A stretch of 64,000 nt of DNA from a virus: the IMG/VR virus record IMGVR_UViG_3300045119_000180, positions 40,075-104,074 of that record; one strand, given 5' to 3'. Of the stretch, positions 37,492 through 46,722 are shown piece by piece. Position 1 is the first letter of the stretch; each line of letters opens with the position of its first letter. The notes under the pieces are model-generated. The model was not told where the DNA came from. It made no database searches and worked only from the letters and a program-made list of their open reading frames with translations. The position numbers were made by a program, and so were the translations under genes.

Positions 37492-39192
37492 TTACTTCTC
37501 TTCTGGAACTGGTTTAGTTAAATCCCACTCGGGTTCTTTTAACCCACCTGTAATTTCAGCTGGATTACCACTTGTGGCTTTCATACCAAATGATTTTTCT
37601 ATTAAAGCGTCCCTGGTAAGATCACCAGGGGCGATTGCATTGCTTAAAATGTCGCCTAGAACACTTCCGGCAATAGAGCCAGCCGGGCCAGCGATAGCAG
37701 AACCGGCGCCTGTAGCCGCCAGTTTGGCTACCCCGCCAGCAATTCTACGGGCTGTATTTGCTTTACCGCTACCGCGGACTGTTTTATCGCCAGCGTAAAT
37801 CTGTCTTTCGGCGGCATTTCGAATCCGGATTAATGACCCCTCGTCTTTACGAAGTTCGTCTACGCCATCAAATCCTCTGGCTTCCAACTGGCCGTAAATA
37901 CCCTCACGAAGAGAGTCGGCCGCTACTTGTCTAGCTGCGAAGCCGGGATCGTCGGCTTGAGCACTAGCTACGTCGTATTTGTTCTTTTGTAACGTGGCCC
38001 TGTTACGATTGTTAAGATCGCGCCGAATTCTATCCGCCTCTGCAATCGTAGGATTCTCAAGGTTGTATTCTTTTAAAGCCTTCAATCCTTCGTCAGCAAA
38101 GCCTATTTTGGTATTCTTGTTGAGTTCTCTTTCGACGTCTTTCAGGACATTCGTAGTAATAGGGTCATTGGCTATCTTGCCGACGGCTTGTCCGATTCTA
38201 TTTTCTCTTTCTTTAATCTCGACATCCGATGCATCACGGATATCCTGGACGTTTCTTATTTCCTGGCCTTCTACGCTATGATGTTCTTCAAGAATGTTAC
38301 GGGCCGTTTGAAGGTCTGCGTCTTCATAAGGAGTTGATTTAGACGGCGGAATCGCCTTACGCATATTCTGAAGAGCTTGCGTCTTGATAGCGTCAGCTTG
38401 TTTTCCAGTCGCTCGTTCAGCCAGTTTCCCGGATTGCTCACCGACAGGCCCTAGAACAGTCTTGCCGACCGCTTGACCAGCCTTTTGCGGCAGCGTCGGC
38501 TGAGCTTCTTGGATACCCACGGTAGGTTCAGGAAGCAATTCTGGTTTAGCACCGAGAATCTTACCTACGACAGAACTAGCGGCCTTCGGGGCGTGCTCCA
38601 GGGCCAATAGCATTGTTATATCAGTGGCCGCTCCGGAATGGTCGCCTGCTTCCCAACGCTCCGCTATGTTGTTAATCATAGGCCCTAAAACCGGAACGGC
38701 TGATAGTCCCGTATCTGTCAAACCAGATAAATAAGCATTTGCGCCAGCCCAATGCTGACCTTTTTGCATCAGATCGTGAGCTGCTTGGCGCTCATCGTGA
38801 CCTTTATCAGCCAGCATGACGGCTGGAGCATCGATTAACCGATGGTAAGCTAACGTAGCTCGGCTCGGATTATTAGCTAGCTCTTCTGGAATAGCTTCGT
38901 TATACTTTTTATTCTCTGCTTGTATTTTGTTAAGAATATCCGATTTTTCTTGTTCCGTGGCAGGATCGGACAAAGCATGGTATAAACCTTTAACTAATCC
39001 GACTGTATTACGCTTTACACCTGCTATAACGCCCTGATCTTCCGGAGCAATTTCTTTTTGCATCGGGGCTTGAGATACTACAGCCCAAGGATTGTCTTCT
39101 GGAGCAGAAGCAGGAGAAGTAGAAGAAACGGGGGTTTGAGATACCACCGCCCAAGGATCGTCTACAGTTTGCGTATTTTGAGGATCTGGCAT
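37492..39192 (-). CDS. Putative internal virion/ejection protein
   Basis: 566 aa. The N-terminus has two copies of DPWAVVSQTP-like units (residues 11-20 and 33-42). The rest is mainly helical and charged, with a Gly/Ala-rich, membrane-active-looking segment near 480-515 (AATGAGSAIAGPAGSIAG). Position after tail tube and next to a 752-residue helical protein fits podovirus internal core proteins. No enzymatic motif seen. Confidence 0.55.
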   Translation of the reverse strand: MPDPQNTQTVDDPWAVVSQTPVSSTSPASAPEDNPWAVVSQAPMQKEIAPEDQGVIAGVKRNTVGLVKGLYHALSDPATEQEKSDILNKIQAENKKYNEAIPEELANNPSRATLAYHRLIDAPAVMLADKGHDERQAAHDLMQKGQHWAGANAYLSGLTDTGLSAVPVLGPMINNIAERWEAGDHSGAATDITMLLALEHAPKAASSVVGKILGAKPELLPEPTVGIQEAQPTLPQKAGQAVGKTVLGPVGEQSGKLAERATGKQADAIKTQALQNMRKAIPPSKSTPYEDADLQTARNILEEHHSVEGQEIRNVQDIRDASDVEIKERENRIGQAVGKIANDPITTNVLKDVERELNKNTKIGFADEGLKALKEYNLENPTIAEADRIRRDLNNRNRATLQKNKYDVASAQADDPGFAARQVAADSLREGIYGQLEARGFDGVDELRKDEGSLIRIRNAAERQIYAGDKTVRGSGKANTARRIAGGVAKLAATGAGSAIAGPAGSIAGSVLGDILSNAIAPGDLTRDALIEKSFGMKATSGNPAEITGGLKEPEWDLTKPVPEEK

Positions 39193-41450
39193 TATTTAGT
39201 CTCTAGCTGAACAGGTTTGCCGTTCTGAAGTGTCCATACTTGGCCGTTTTTAAATTCTGTCCGGCGGCCTTCTTGTAGTTGAGAAATAGCCGCAAGTGGT
39301 AATGATGGAGGTGGCGTTGCGTTTTTAAGCGCGTCTTGACTCGCTTCTGCGTCTGTTGGCGGTTTCCAGTTAGGATCGTGGAACAATGTGTCGCCAACGT
39401 TTAAGTTGCCTAGAATTCGTTTTGTCTCTGGATCGACGTTAAGATGAACTGCGGAATCCGCGGCGTCTTTAGACACAATAGCGGGAACATTCTTTCCGGC
39501 AATACGCTTATATTGCTCATTAATGTTGCTCAATCGAACAGCACCGATATGCGCTATTTGTTTTAATGACGCGCCTAACTGAGCTGGTGTAACAGCTGGA
39601 TTAAGAACTTGAGCGTACGCCTGACTATCTGCGTCTGATGGTTTATATCCGCCGGCCATTAGAAGCTCAAATTCGCTACGCAGCGCAGTAGCTATCGTAG
39701 TCAATTCGTTGGCTTCCGTGCCCCAACCTTGTTTCTCCATAGCGTTAAGACCGGTGTTAATAAATTTTGGATTATTAGCTCTTCCAGTTGCGCTAAGAAG
39801 GGTGTCTTGTAGTTGAGCAGAGTGCTGTAAAGCGTTGTTGTATTGTCCTATAGCCTTACCCAAATCACCGCCCGTAACTTGCTTATATGCAGTTTGGGTA
39901 GCGCGATATTGCTGCTCGTCCCAATTCGGATTCAACTGCTTGATGATTCCGATCGCTTGTTGTGCGTTCATGCCGGGGGCGCCTTTCGTTAGACGAACAG
40001 GGAAGATATTATGAAAGTCAAGGCTGCCCGGGCCGAATGCAATTGCCATAAGAGCGCCGCGGCTATCTTCCGGAGCGCTATTTATAGCGTTCTTTTGACT
40101 TTCAGTCATGGTAGCCAATTTGGCTTCCATGTCAGGACTTAATGGCGTCCCTGTGCTTTTGATAGCTGGGCCGTTCTGTTTAGCCCACTCCATCGCCCTG
40201 GTCTGCTGCTTGTCATAAGCCTGTTCGTACATCTTCAGGCCTTCTGCGGCATTACCATTGCCTAGAACGCCCATAACTGCTTGCTGTTGATCAGGGTGCG
40301 CTCGTAGCATTGCTTGTGTAGCTTTGATTACGTCGCCGTTGGATTTGGCCATCGCGGCGCCGAACTCAGGTTGGATAGCGTTCACTCTGGCGTATTGATC
40401 GTGACGATCTTTAACATCTTCAAACGACATCTTTTCAAGTTCGTTCTTCTGTTGAAACTGTTCTAGAGCCGCCTGTGCCACTTCATTACTACGGGCACGC
40501 TGGAGAAGATGAAGAGCCTCGCTACCTTTCATCTGCTGGCCTTCTTGAAGGTCTTCACCAGTCGGAGCGTATTTATTAACTTCTGCGGCTTTAGCTTTGT
40601 CGAAAGTAAACGAAGCTGGGATTTCAGTTACGTTATAAAGTGTCTCAAATTGAGACTGTCCCGTCTTCGGATCCTTACCTACTTCTCTACGGTCGACGGG
40701 GAAGGCGGTATATTCATGACCATTAACGTGACCTTCCTGCATCAATTTGTTTACTTCGTCCGATGAAACCTTTTCCTTGATCGTAGCCGCTGGAACATCA
40801 CCTGAAGTAAACGCTTGATAGTCCTTTTTGCCCTGGTCGACGTTGTGTTCCTTGCTTTCCTGGTCCTCTAAAGCGTTATGAAGGAGAACTTGAGTGTGAT
40901 AGTTTTCAAGGTTAGTATGCGCAATCAAGGCGTCATTACGGTCCTTTTCTCTTTGCTCCGTATTCAACTGCCGTTGATTATTAAACTGTTGCTGTTTCTG
41001 CGCCTCGAGCCGATTATTACGATTGGCCAACGTTTCGCTAATGCCACGCAAAGCACCGCCGCCAGGTTTATCGCTAGCATCGCCAAGACCAGATAATGCG
41101 CTTTGAGCCGCACCGACTAATGAACGAGCCCAGCCGCCAGGCTGGTTAAGGACTTGAGGATTGCTCTTCGTAAGACTGTCCGCGATCCGGGCCATCTGTT
41201 GACCAAAGCCCTCGCTAACTCCGATCTTTGGTTCTTCAGGCGCCATTGACGGCTGACCAGACAATGCCGGGGATATTGGCGCAGGCATTGATGCTGGACC
41301 GCCGGCGACAGGCACAGGGCCTTGATATGGCGGAGTAGGATTAATAGCTAATTCAGAACTGTCCGGCACTAATCCGGCAAGCGGATTGCCGCCAGCCAGG
41401 ATGTTTTGCGCCGCGGACATCTCCGGCGACAGCTGTATAATTGGAGCCAT
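39192..41450 (-). CDS. Large helical internal virion-like protein
   Basis: 752 aa. A disordered Pro-rich front (residues 1-75), then long Gln/Asn/Glu-rich helices (NNRLEAQKQQQFNNQRQL). No signal peptide. The segment NPNWDEQQYRATQ recurs in phage structural proteins. It starts just after the stop of the upstream structural gene and its own stop overlaps the next ATG. A role in DNA ejection is inferred from location and composition. Confidence 0.55.
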   Translation of the reverse strand: MAPIIQLSPEMSAAQNILAGGNPLAGLVPDSSELAINPTPPYQGPVPVAGGPASMPAPISPALSGQPSMAPEEPKIGVSEGFGQQMARIADSLTKSNPQVLNQPGGWARSLVGAAQSALSGLGDASDKPGGGALRGISETLANRNNRLEAQKQQQFNNQRQLNTEQREKDRNDALIAHTNLENYHTQVLLHNALEDQESKEHNVDQGKKDYQAFTSGDVPAATIKEKVSSDEVNKLMQEGHVNGHEYTAFPVDRREVGKDPKTGQSQFETLYNVTEIPASFTFDKAKAAEVNKYAPTGEDLQEGQQMKGSEALHLLQRARSNEVAQAALEQFQQKNELEKMSFEDVKDRHDQYARVNAIQPEFGAAMAKSNGDVIKATQAMLRAHPDQQQAVMGVLGNGNAAEGLKMYEQAYDKQQTRAMEWAKQNGPAIKSTGTPLSPDMEAKLATMTESQKNAINSAPEDSRGALMAIAFGPGSLDFHNIFPVRLTKGAPGMNAQQAIGIIKQLNPNWDEQQYRATQTAYKQVTGGDLGKAIGQYNNALQHSAQLQDTLLSATGRANNPKFINTGLNAMEKQGWGTEANELTTIATALRSEFELLMAGGYKPSDADSQAYAQVLNPAVTPAQLGASLKQIAHIGAVRLSNINEQYKRIAGKNVPAIVSKDAADSAVHLNVDPETKRILGNLNVGDTLFHDPNWKPPTDAEASQDALKNATPPPSLPLAAISQLQEGRRTEFKNGQVWTLQNGKPVQLETK

Positions 41451-41453
41451 TAT

Positions 41454-42158
41454 TTATCCACCCGCCAATGCGTTAAGTCCGCCGCTAAAGAAATTACCCA
41501 TCTGCTCGCCACCCGTTGATCCGCCGGTTTTATCAAGATTTCCGAGTGCTCCGCCTAACCCTGGCAGGAGGAAGTTGCTAGCCAGACTTGTCACACCGCC
41601 TGCAATGTCCTTGGCCAAAGCCTGATTTTGCTGCTGGATTTGATTAGCTTCACCGAATGCAGTGTTGTTGGCTTGATTGCCAAGACTGGCAAACTGCTCC
41701 GGATTTTCTAATCCCGCTAGGGCATTCATACCAGCATTAGCTTGAAAGAAATTCTGCCTGCCGGTAGCATAGTTCTCAGCCGTGATTTGATTCTGTGCGT
41801 TAGATAGATTGCCAGCCGCTTGGCTAGCCAGACTGGCTTTGATCTGCTGGTCGATACCACTCTGAAGCCCATTGCCACCGCCGCCGCGGCCAGCTAATTG
41901 ACTTCCGACGGCTTGAGCGGCGTTGCGGTAATTACCAGCGGTAGTGTTGATCGCCTGAGTGTTCCGGGCCGCTAATTCCGCAGGAGTAAAGCCCTGCTGA
42001 CCAACGCCGGCCTCGAGAATAGGCGACAAAGCTGTATTTAAGCTTGATAGGATATCGCTCTGATTGGCGAATCGGCTGCCGAAGCTACCTTGCAGCGTAT
42101 TAGCAAAGCCTTGTTCATTTCCGGCTAAATTCTTTTCAGCGCCGCTAGGACCACACGT
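41454..42158 (-). CDS. Structural protein with apparent ACG start codon
   Basis: 234 aa if it starts at ACG (42158-42156), which is 7 nt after GAGGG. The frame is open upstream of the first standard start (TTG at 42029, no Shine-Dalgarno), and those 43 codons look native (TCGPSGAEKNLAGNEQ...), continuous with GFTPAELAARNTQAINTT. Related phage proteins, from memory, begin MCGPS. Low-complexity Gln/Asn/Gly/Ala helices throughout, likely an internal or head-tail component. Confidence 0.6.
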   Translation of the reverse strand, partial: TCGPSGAEKNLAGNEQGFANTLQGSFGSRFANQSDILSSLNTALSPILEAGVGQQGFTPAELAARNTQAINTTAGNYRNAAQAVGSQLAGRGGGGNGLQSGIDQQIKASLASQAAGNLSNAQNQITAENYATGRQNFFQANAGMNALAGLENPEQFASLGNQANNTAFGEANQIQQQNQALAKDIAGGVTSLASNFLLPGLGGALGNLDKTGGSTGGEQMGNFFSGGLNALAGG

Positions 42159-42179
42159 ATGAATACCCTCTTTTTAGAG

Positions 42180-42208
42180 TTGACAAATACTTTTATATAG
42201 TTTATAAT
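42180..42208 (+). promoter_or_regulatory. Consensus promoter giving a leaderless HNH mRNA
   Basis: TTGACA at 42180-42185 and TATAAT at 42203-42208 with a 17-bp spacer. The ATG at 42215 is only 6 nt past the -10 box, the same geometry as the integrase promoter. It fires opposite to the structural operon. Confidence 0.8.
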
Positions 42209-42214
42209 ATATAA

Positions 42215-42781
42215 ATGACTGCCAAATCTAAGTTTAAAACTCTATCTAATGGTTCTGCAATTCTTTACTTAACAAACGGTTTTGAGGCTGTTATAGACGC
42301 CTCCGATATCAACTTGGTTAAAAATGATCTTTGGTCCGCTAGAAAACGTGCAAAACGTCACGCTTTGTATGTAAGACGCCGTTTCAAACCTTGGGGTTTA
42401 CACCAAGTAATAATGGGTGACATAAACATAGATCACAAAGACGGCGACGGTCTAAATAACAGACGATCAAACCTTCGAAAATGTACAAATCAGCAGAATC
42501 AACGAAACTCCGGGAAAAAACGATATCGTGCTGATAAACCACCGTCATCTAAATACAAGGGCGTTACTAGAAATGAAAGTAAAAATCGTCGAAGATGCTG
42601 GTCAGCAATGATATACTTAGGAGGCGGATCTCCAACCTCTTTAGGACGTTACGGATCACAGAAACAAGCCGCGCTAGCATATGACGCAGCCGCTAAAGCC
42701 CATTTCGGAGAATTCGCAAGACTTAATTTTCCATGTGAGAAAACATCAACGTGTAATCATTGCCTTCACCAGAATGAGTAA
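42215..42781 (+). CDS. HNH endonuclease with AP2-like DNA-binding domain
   Basis: 188 aa. Residues 60-95 hold the HNH-type core (LHQVIMG, IDHKDGDGLNNRRSNLR). Residues 108-165 are an AP2-like domain (KYKGVTRNES, WSAMIYLGG, LGRYGSQKQAALAYDAAA). This combination is typical of phage and algal homing endonucleases. It is the only plus-strand gene in the structural block and overlaps the minus-strand acetyltransferase-like gene by 59 nt at its 3' end. Own consensus promoter and no leader. Confidence 0.88.
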   Translation: MTAKSKFKTLSNGSAILYLTNGFEAVIDASDINLVKNDLWSARKRAKRHALYVRRRFKPWGLHQVIMGDINIDHKDGDGLNNRRSNLRKCTNQQNQRNSGKKRYRADKPPSSKYKGVTRNESKNRRRCWSAMIYLGGGSPTSLGRYGSQKQAALAYDAAAKAHFGEFARLNFPCEKTSTCNHCLHQNE

Positions 42782-43136
42782 AACCTAGCTTCGCCATAAA
42801 TCCGATAAGCGTAGGGCTGACGGATTCGAATACGATACCTTTAAACTTCGGTCGCATTGCTTCTATAAACTTAGGAAACGTTTTTAATATCGCCTTGGCT
42901 ACACGAATCTTTGATACTTCTTCGAATGGGGCGAATTGAGTAGACATCCTTAATAGATCGCTCTCTTGGTCGAATCGCAAATAGAAAACCGGACCGATAC
43001 TATCCTGCAACGCGCAACTAAGATAGCCGTTGCCAGTTAGCCACCAATCAGCCGGTTGATCCTTATGGTAAGGATCCTTGTCGATCCATTCTTTAATTTG
43101 TTCTAAATCTGTATCGACTGAAGGAGAGAAGATCAT
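42723..43136 (-). CDS. Putative GNAT-like acetyltransferase
   Basis: 137 aa. The pattern [12 protein letters not shown] in mid-protein, [14 protein letters not shown] as a cofactor-side helix, and [14 protein letters not shown] near the end resembles small phage GNAT-type proteins found near tail genes. The acetyl-CoA motif is weak. It overlaps the next nuclease gene by ATGA. Confidence 0.5.
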   Translation of the reverse strand: MIFSPSVDTDLEQIKEWIDKDPYHKDQPADWWLTGNGYLSCALQDSIGPVFYLRFDQESDLLRMSTQFAPFEEVSKIRVAKAILKTFPKFIEAMRPKFKGIVFESVSPTLIGFMAKLGFTHSGEGNDYTLMFSHMEN

Positions 43137-43600
43137 TTAAAAACGGAGTTCCTTTTTCGCCTATTGTTGGATTGCTCTTTCATAGTCGCCCAACGACAAT
43201 TTTCCGGTTCGTAATTACCGTCGTTGTCAATCCTGTCTAGAGTTTTACCTTCGGGACGAGATCCCATATCCTGTAAGAAACTCTCGAAATCTTCTCGCCA
43301 CTTTAAACACATCGAAATTCGTCCTTTATAATAAGGACTATTAGTACATCGACGTTTAGCACTCAACCAAGATATATAAGTCGGCGAAGGGCCGCCTTTG
43401 GTTTTATGCCCGTGAACAGACGGTTTTCCTCGAAGACAACCACAACTTTTAACGCCGCCAAAAATTAAATTATTAGAACTAGCTTTAGTACTATTTCCAC
43501 AATCGCATTTGCACTGCCACATAACTAAATTACAAACACGATCTTTTAACGGCTTAATTGCTATTAATTTTCCGTACCGAAAACCTTTTAGATTTTTCAT
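43133..43600 (-). CDS. Phage HNH/His-Me finger homing-type nuclease
   Basis: 155 aa. N-terminal CKCDCG and KSCGCL form a zinc site. The core has [21 protein letters not shown] and [19 protein letters not shown], a signature repeated in many phage-borne free-standing nucleases. It lies between a fibre gene and the GNAT-like gene. Confidence 0.82.
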   Translation of the reverse strand: MKNLKGFRYGKLIAIKPLKDRVCNLVMWQCKCDCGNSTKASSNNLIFGGVKSCGCLRGKPSVHGHKTKGGPSPTYISWLSAKRRCTNSPYYKGRISMCLKWREDFESFLQDMGSRPEGKTLDRIDNDGNYEPENCRWATMKEQSNNRRKRNSVFK

Positions 43601-43635
43601 TGCGTAACCTCAAACTTATTGTACCACAGGTCTAA

Positions 43636-45423
43636 TTACGCAAACAAGGGGATCCAATACGCCACGCCACCTATCGTAACTCGTTGATACAGGACAATAG
43701 TTTGTGGTGCTGCCGGACCAGTTCCGCCGCCTAATGTAGTTGTAGTAACAGCCGTACCGGAAGAGCCCGTACCGAATCCGACTGGACTGCCCAAAACCGG
43801 CGCCATCAGCGTATAGCTACCTTCAGTTCCTTGTGTAATCCCCCATTGAACGATATCCGCAATGTTGCCAATAAAGAAACTATCCGGACCGGAATAAGCA
43901 TGACAGTTTAAAATTGAGATTCCGGCGCTTAATGTCGCGGCAGTTTGGTTGACAATAAAACCTTGGCCAACGCCTAAGCCCGGACTGGCCGTGCCGATTC
44001 CGGTGTTATTAAAGAATCCTGAATCGTGCATTGTTATGCCTAAAGAACCGAAGCCCGAACCTACACCGACTTGAAGTACGCCTTGAACAGCTTCGAAATG
44101 GCCTTGGTCGATAGATACGGTATCCGCCCCGCTGATAATTAAGCCGCGTCCGGCAAATTGGCAAGTCAATAGATCGAATTTAATATTGTAAGGCACGAAC
44201 GCTGTTCCTGTGCCCTGACTGATATTGATATTCGTCTGGCCGTCTTGTGTATTAAAAGTTCCGTCGAACTGGCAGTTTTCGAATTTTAAAGAGTTATTAA
44301 AGCCGATAATCTGCAATGCATAGCTGCTATTTAACGGCCGTATAGCGATAACTTGACGGAATGTATTGAATTGATTAACCGATCCGCTAGCTTGTCCATC
44401 AAGGTTAAAAGAAATACCCATAAAACCATTGATGTAAATATCGTTAAAAGACGAATACCACAATCCGAAAGTCGCGCCGGCGATTACGTTAATGCCAGTC
44501 TGCGACGTATTCCCAACAGTAGCCTGCAATAAAAAGTCGGATAAATTGACGTGCTGGACAGCATCGGTTTGAAAAATAACAATTGGTGGAGTAGCGTTTC
44601 CACCGGTAGCTTGAAGCGTAGTTCCAGCGGTATTTTGTGTTGGAACGCCAGAGCCGAAAATCCTAAAATTTGTTCGTAGAGTAATCTGATTTACTGTATA
44701 CGTATATGGTCCGAGCAGTAAGGTTACTGCTTTATTGCCGGGATCAAAGGTTCCGATCGCCAATGCGGCAGAACTATTATTGCCTCGCATATCGATCGTT
44801 CCGCCGACAGCCGGCAGCGCAGCTAAAGCCTGCTGGATAGTCGTATAAGTCGTACCGTCGACCGTAATGACGTTGTTGATGTTTCCAGAAACGATAGGAA
44901 ACGGCAACTGACTGGAAGTTATACTGCCATTGATACCGCTAAGATTCGGCAGTTGGCTAGCCGTTGCGGTACCAGTTATCTGATCTAACGTCGGTATTTG
45001 ACCAGGCGTGGCAGATCCTGCGATTTCGCTAAAGCTATAATCGCCGAATTGCGCTACGACAGCACCGTTCCTGCCGAATACACTTGAAACCTGTTGTTGG
45101 ATCGAGCCGATCGAAACCCACGTATTTGAAGAACCGACTACTTGAAGCTCAAATACACTACCCGTACTAGTGTTAATATAAAGGCTGCCGGTCAGAAGTC
45201 CTGCAGTAACGGTAGGATCAGCCGTACCTACGTAGATAAATGTCGGATTGCTGGGATTTACGCCATTGAAATTGGCCGTAACCTTCATCGTTAACGGATC
45301 TAAAGTCCACGTAACCGTCGGGCTGTCTGTAAGGTTAGGTTGCGCAACAGGCACGCCGTTGACAGCTTGCGGAAAGTTCTTATCGAAAATCCAACTACCG
45401 GGGGTCCAGACAGGATAGCTCAA
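43636..45423 (-). CDS. Beta-helix tail fibre or tailspike protein
   Basis: 595 aa. Repeated tail-fibre phrases in the first third (GSLYINTSTGSVFELQ, FGRNGAVVAQFGDYSF), then a predicted right-handed beta-helix (residues 205-540). TTG at 45423 has GAGGTG 8 nt upstream and overlaps the previous TGA. No signal peptide. It probably binds or depolymerises a surface glycan. Confidence 0.75.
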   Translation of the reverse strand: MSYPVWTPGSWIFDKNFPQAVNGVPVAQPNLTDSPTVTWTLDPLTMKVTANFNGVNPSNPTFIYVGTADPTVTAGLLTGSLYINTSTGSVFELQVVGSSNTWVSIGSIQQQVSSVFGRNGAVVAQFGDYSFSEIAGSATPGQIPTLDQITGTATASQLPNLSGINGSITSSQLPFPIVSGNINNVITVDGTTYTTIQQALAALPAVGGTIDMRGNNSSAALAIGTFDPGNKAVTLLLGPYTYTVNQITLRTNFRIFGSGVPTQNTAGTTLQATGGNATPPIVIFQTDAVQHVNLSDFLLQATVGNTSQTGINVIAGATFGLWYSSFNDIYINGFMGISFNLDGQASGSVNQFNTFRQVIAIRPLNSSYALQIIGFNNSLKFENCQFDGTFNTQDGQTNINISQGTGTAFVPYNIKFDLLTCQFAGRGLIISGADTVSIDQGHFEAVQGVLQVGVGSGFGSLGITMHDSGFFNNTGIGTASPGLGVGQGFIVNQTAATLSAGISILNCHAYSGPDSFFIGNIADIVQWGITQGTEGSYTLMAPVLGSPVGFGTGSSGTAVTTTTLGGGTGPAAPQTIVLYQRVTIGGVAYWIPLFA

Positions 45424-45608
45424 GTTGATTTCACCTCGTCCGGATGGCCGGCACGATACGGATAGTCGCTGCTCCAAGGATCCATTACGGTCGGGCGTGG
45501 CTCCGGCTTTTTAGGTTCGTCTACGCCTTCAATAACTATTTTCGAGTTATCCTTAGCTTGACCGCTCTCGACTCGCTGTTTATGAACGTGCTTATAATCG
45601 TTTGGCAT
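45420..45608 (-). CDS. Small charged protein, unknown
   Basis: 62 aa, Lys/Glu/Pro-rich (VDEPKKPEPRPTVMDPW). It lies between two fibre genes with a 1-nt gap upstream and TTGA overlap downstream. A structural linker or fibre assembly factor is possible. Confidence 0.55.
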   Translation of the reverse strand: MPNDYKHVHKQRVESGQAKDNSKIVIEGVDEPKKPEPRPTVMDPWSSDYPYRAGHPDEVKST

Positions 45609-45609
45609 A

Positions 45610-46722
45610 TTATACCGATGTTAAAAATGATGCTTGTAAAAAAGATCCCGGCCCGGATTGAATGCTATTTTGTTTAGCTGTAGCGCCGCCGCCGGTAAAA
45701 ACAACGCCGTATAACGTAAATGTAACTGTTGTGGAATTGGCATATGTCACCGGACTAAAAACGCAACAAGACGCTCCGGCCGATCCGCCGTTTGTTGCTG
45801 CCGACTGACCACCCGAATAGCCGGCAAAAGTATGTGACCCGTCGCTAACATAACAGGTAAAACCATCAACAGTTGAAAAACCTGTAAAGTTGAAATATGT
45901 ACTATAACTTATTAATGCTCTAAATGGCCCGCCACTTGACGGCGCTGTTGCCGTAATGGCAATTATCGTAGTCGGCGTAGTGCCTATAACAACATTTGTT
46001 ACAAAAGGCGCGTCATTTTGCTGGACAACAGCCGGATTCGTACTACCAGTAGCAGCAATCGTAATGTTTCCGCTGCCGCCGTCTGTAATTGTTGCTCCGC
46101 TGCCAGCTATAAGGTTTAAAATCGTTTGGCTACTATTTGGCGAACTGTTATTCTCTAACGCAATATTAGGAGGAACTTGATACGTAGCGTCTTCGCGAAG
46201 AAACTTTGTTATGCCAGCAATAGGCCCTGGATCAGGGACGGAACCGCCCTGATGCGTTGGCCCGCTAGCAATCATCTCCGTTTGTGCGATTACAACAGAG
46301 CCGCCGGAACCAGATGTTATAACAATTCCGCCTGTGCCGTTTTGAAGGTCCAGTTTATTTTGAACTGAATTATTAAAGCCGTTTGTCTGTAAAAGTACTC
46401 CGCTGCCGTTTTCCGTAATGACTTGATTGATAACCTGCTGACTGACCGATTTAGAAATACTTTGCGCGGCAGAATTAGCACTGGCCAAGCCAGAAAAAGA
46501 CAATGGCATTAAGGGCGTTGAAGAAATTCGCGGAGTGCTGTATTGCGTATCAACTAATTGAACGTCGTGTTGTAGAATCCCGCTCAGTCCACCAGTGTAA
46601 TAATTACCTACTGGGCTGGGTGTGGGAGCCGCGCCTATTTGACTAGGCACCATAGGTGCAACGTCAAGCGGCTGCCAATTGCTTGGCAGTCCGGCCTCTT
46701 CTTGAATGGTTTTTTCAGGCAT
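45610..46722 (-). CDS. Tail fibre-like structural protein
   Basis: 370 aa, rich in Gly, Ser and Thr with beta-repeats (GSGGSVVIAQTEMI, LIAGSGATITDGGSGNITIA). GPTHQGGSVPDPGPIAG resembles phrases of phage fibre proteins. No signal peptide. The start overlaps the stop of the large tail protein (TAATG). Confidence 0.65.
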   Translation of the reverse strand: MPEKTIQEEAGLPSNWQPLDVAPMVPSQIGAAPTPSPVGNYYTGGLSGILQHDVQLVDTQYSTPRISSTPLMPLSFSGLASANSAAQSISKSVSQQVINQVITENGSGVLLQTNGFNNSVQNKLDLQNGTGGIVITSGSGGSVVIAQTEMIASGPTHQGGSVPDPGPIAGITKFLREDATYQVPPNIALENNSSPNSSQTILNLIAGSGATITDGGSGNITIAATGSTNPAVVQQNDAPFVTNVVIGTTPTTIIAITATAPSSGGPFRALISYSTYFNFTGFSTVDGFTCYVSDGSHTFAGYSGGQSAATNGGSAGASCCVFSPVTYANSTTVTFTLYGVVFTGGGATAKQNSIQSGPGSFLQASFLTSV

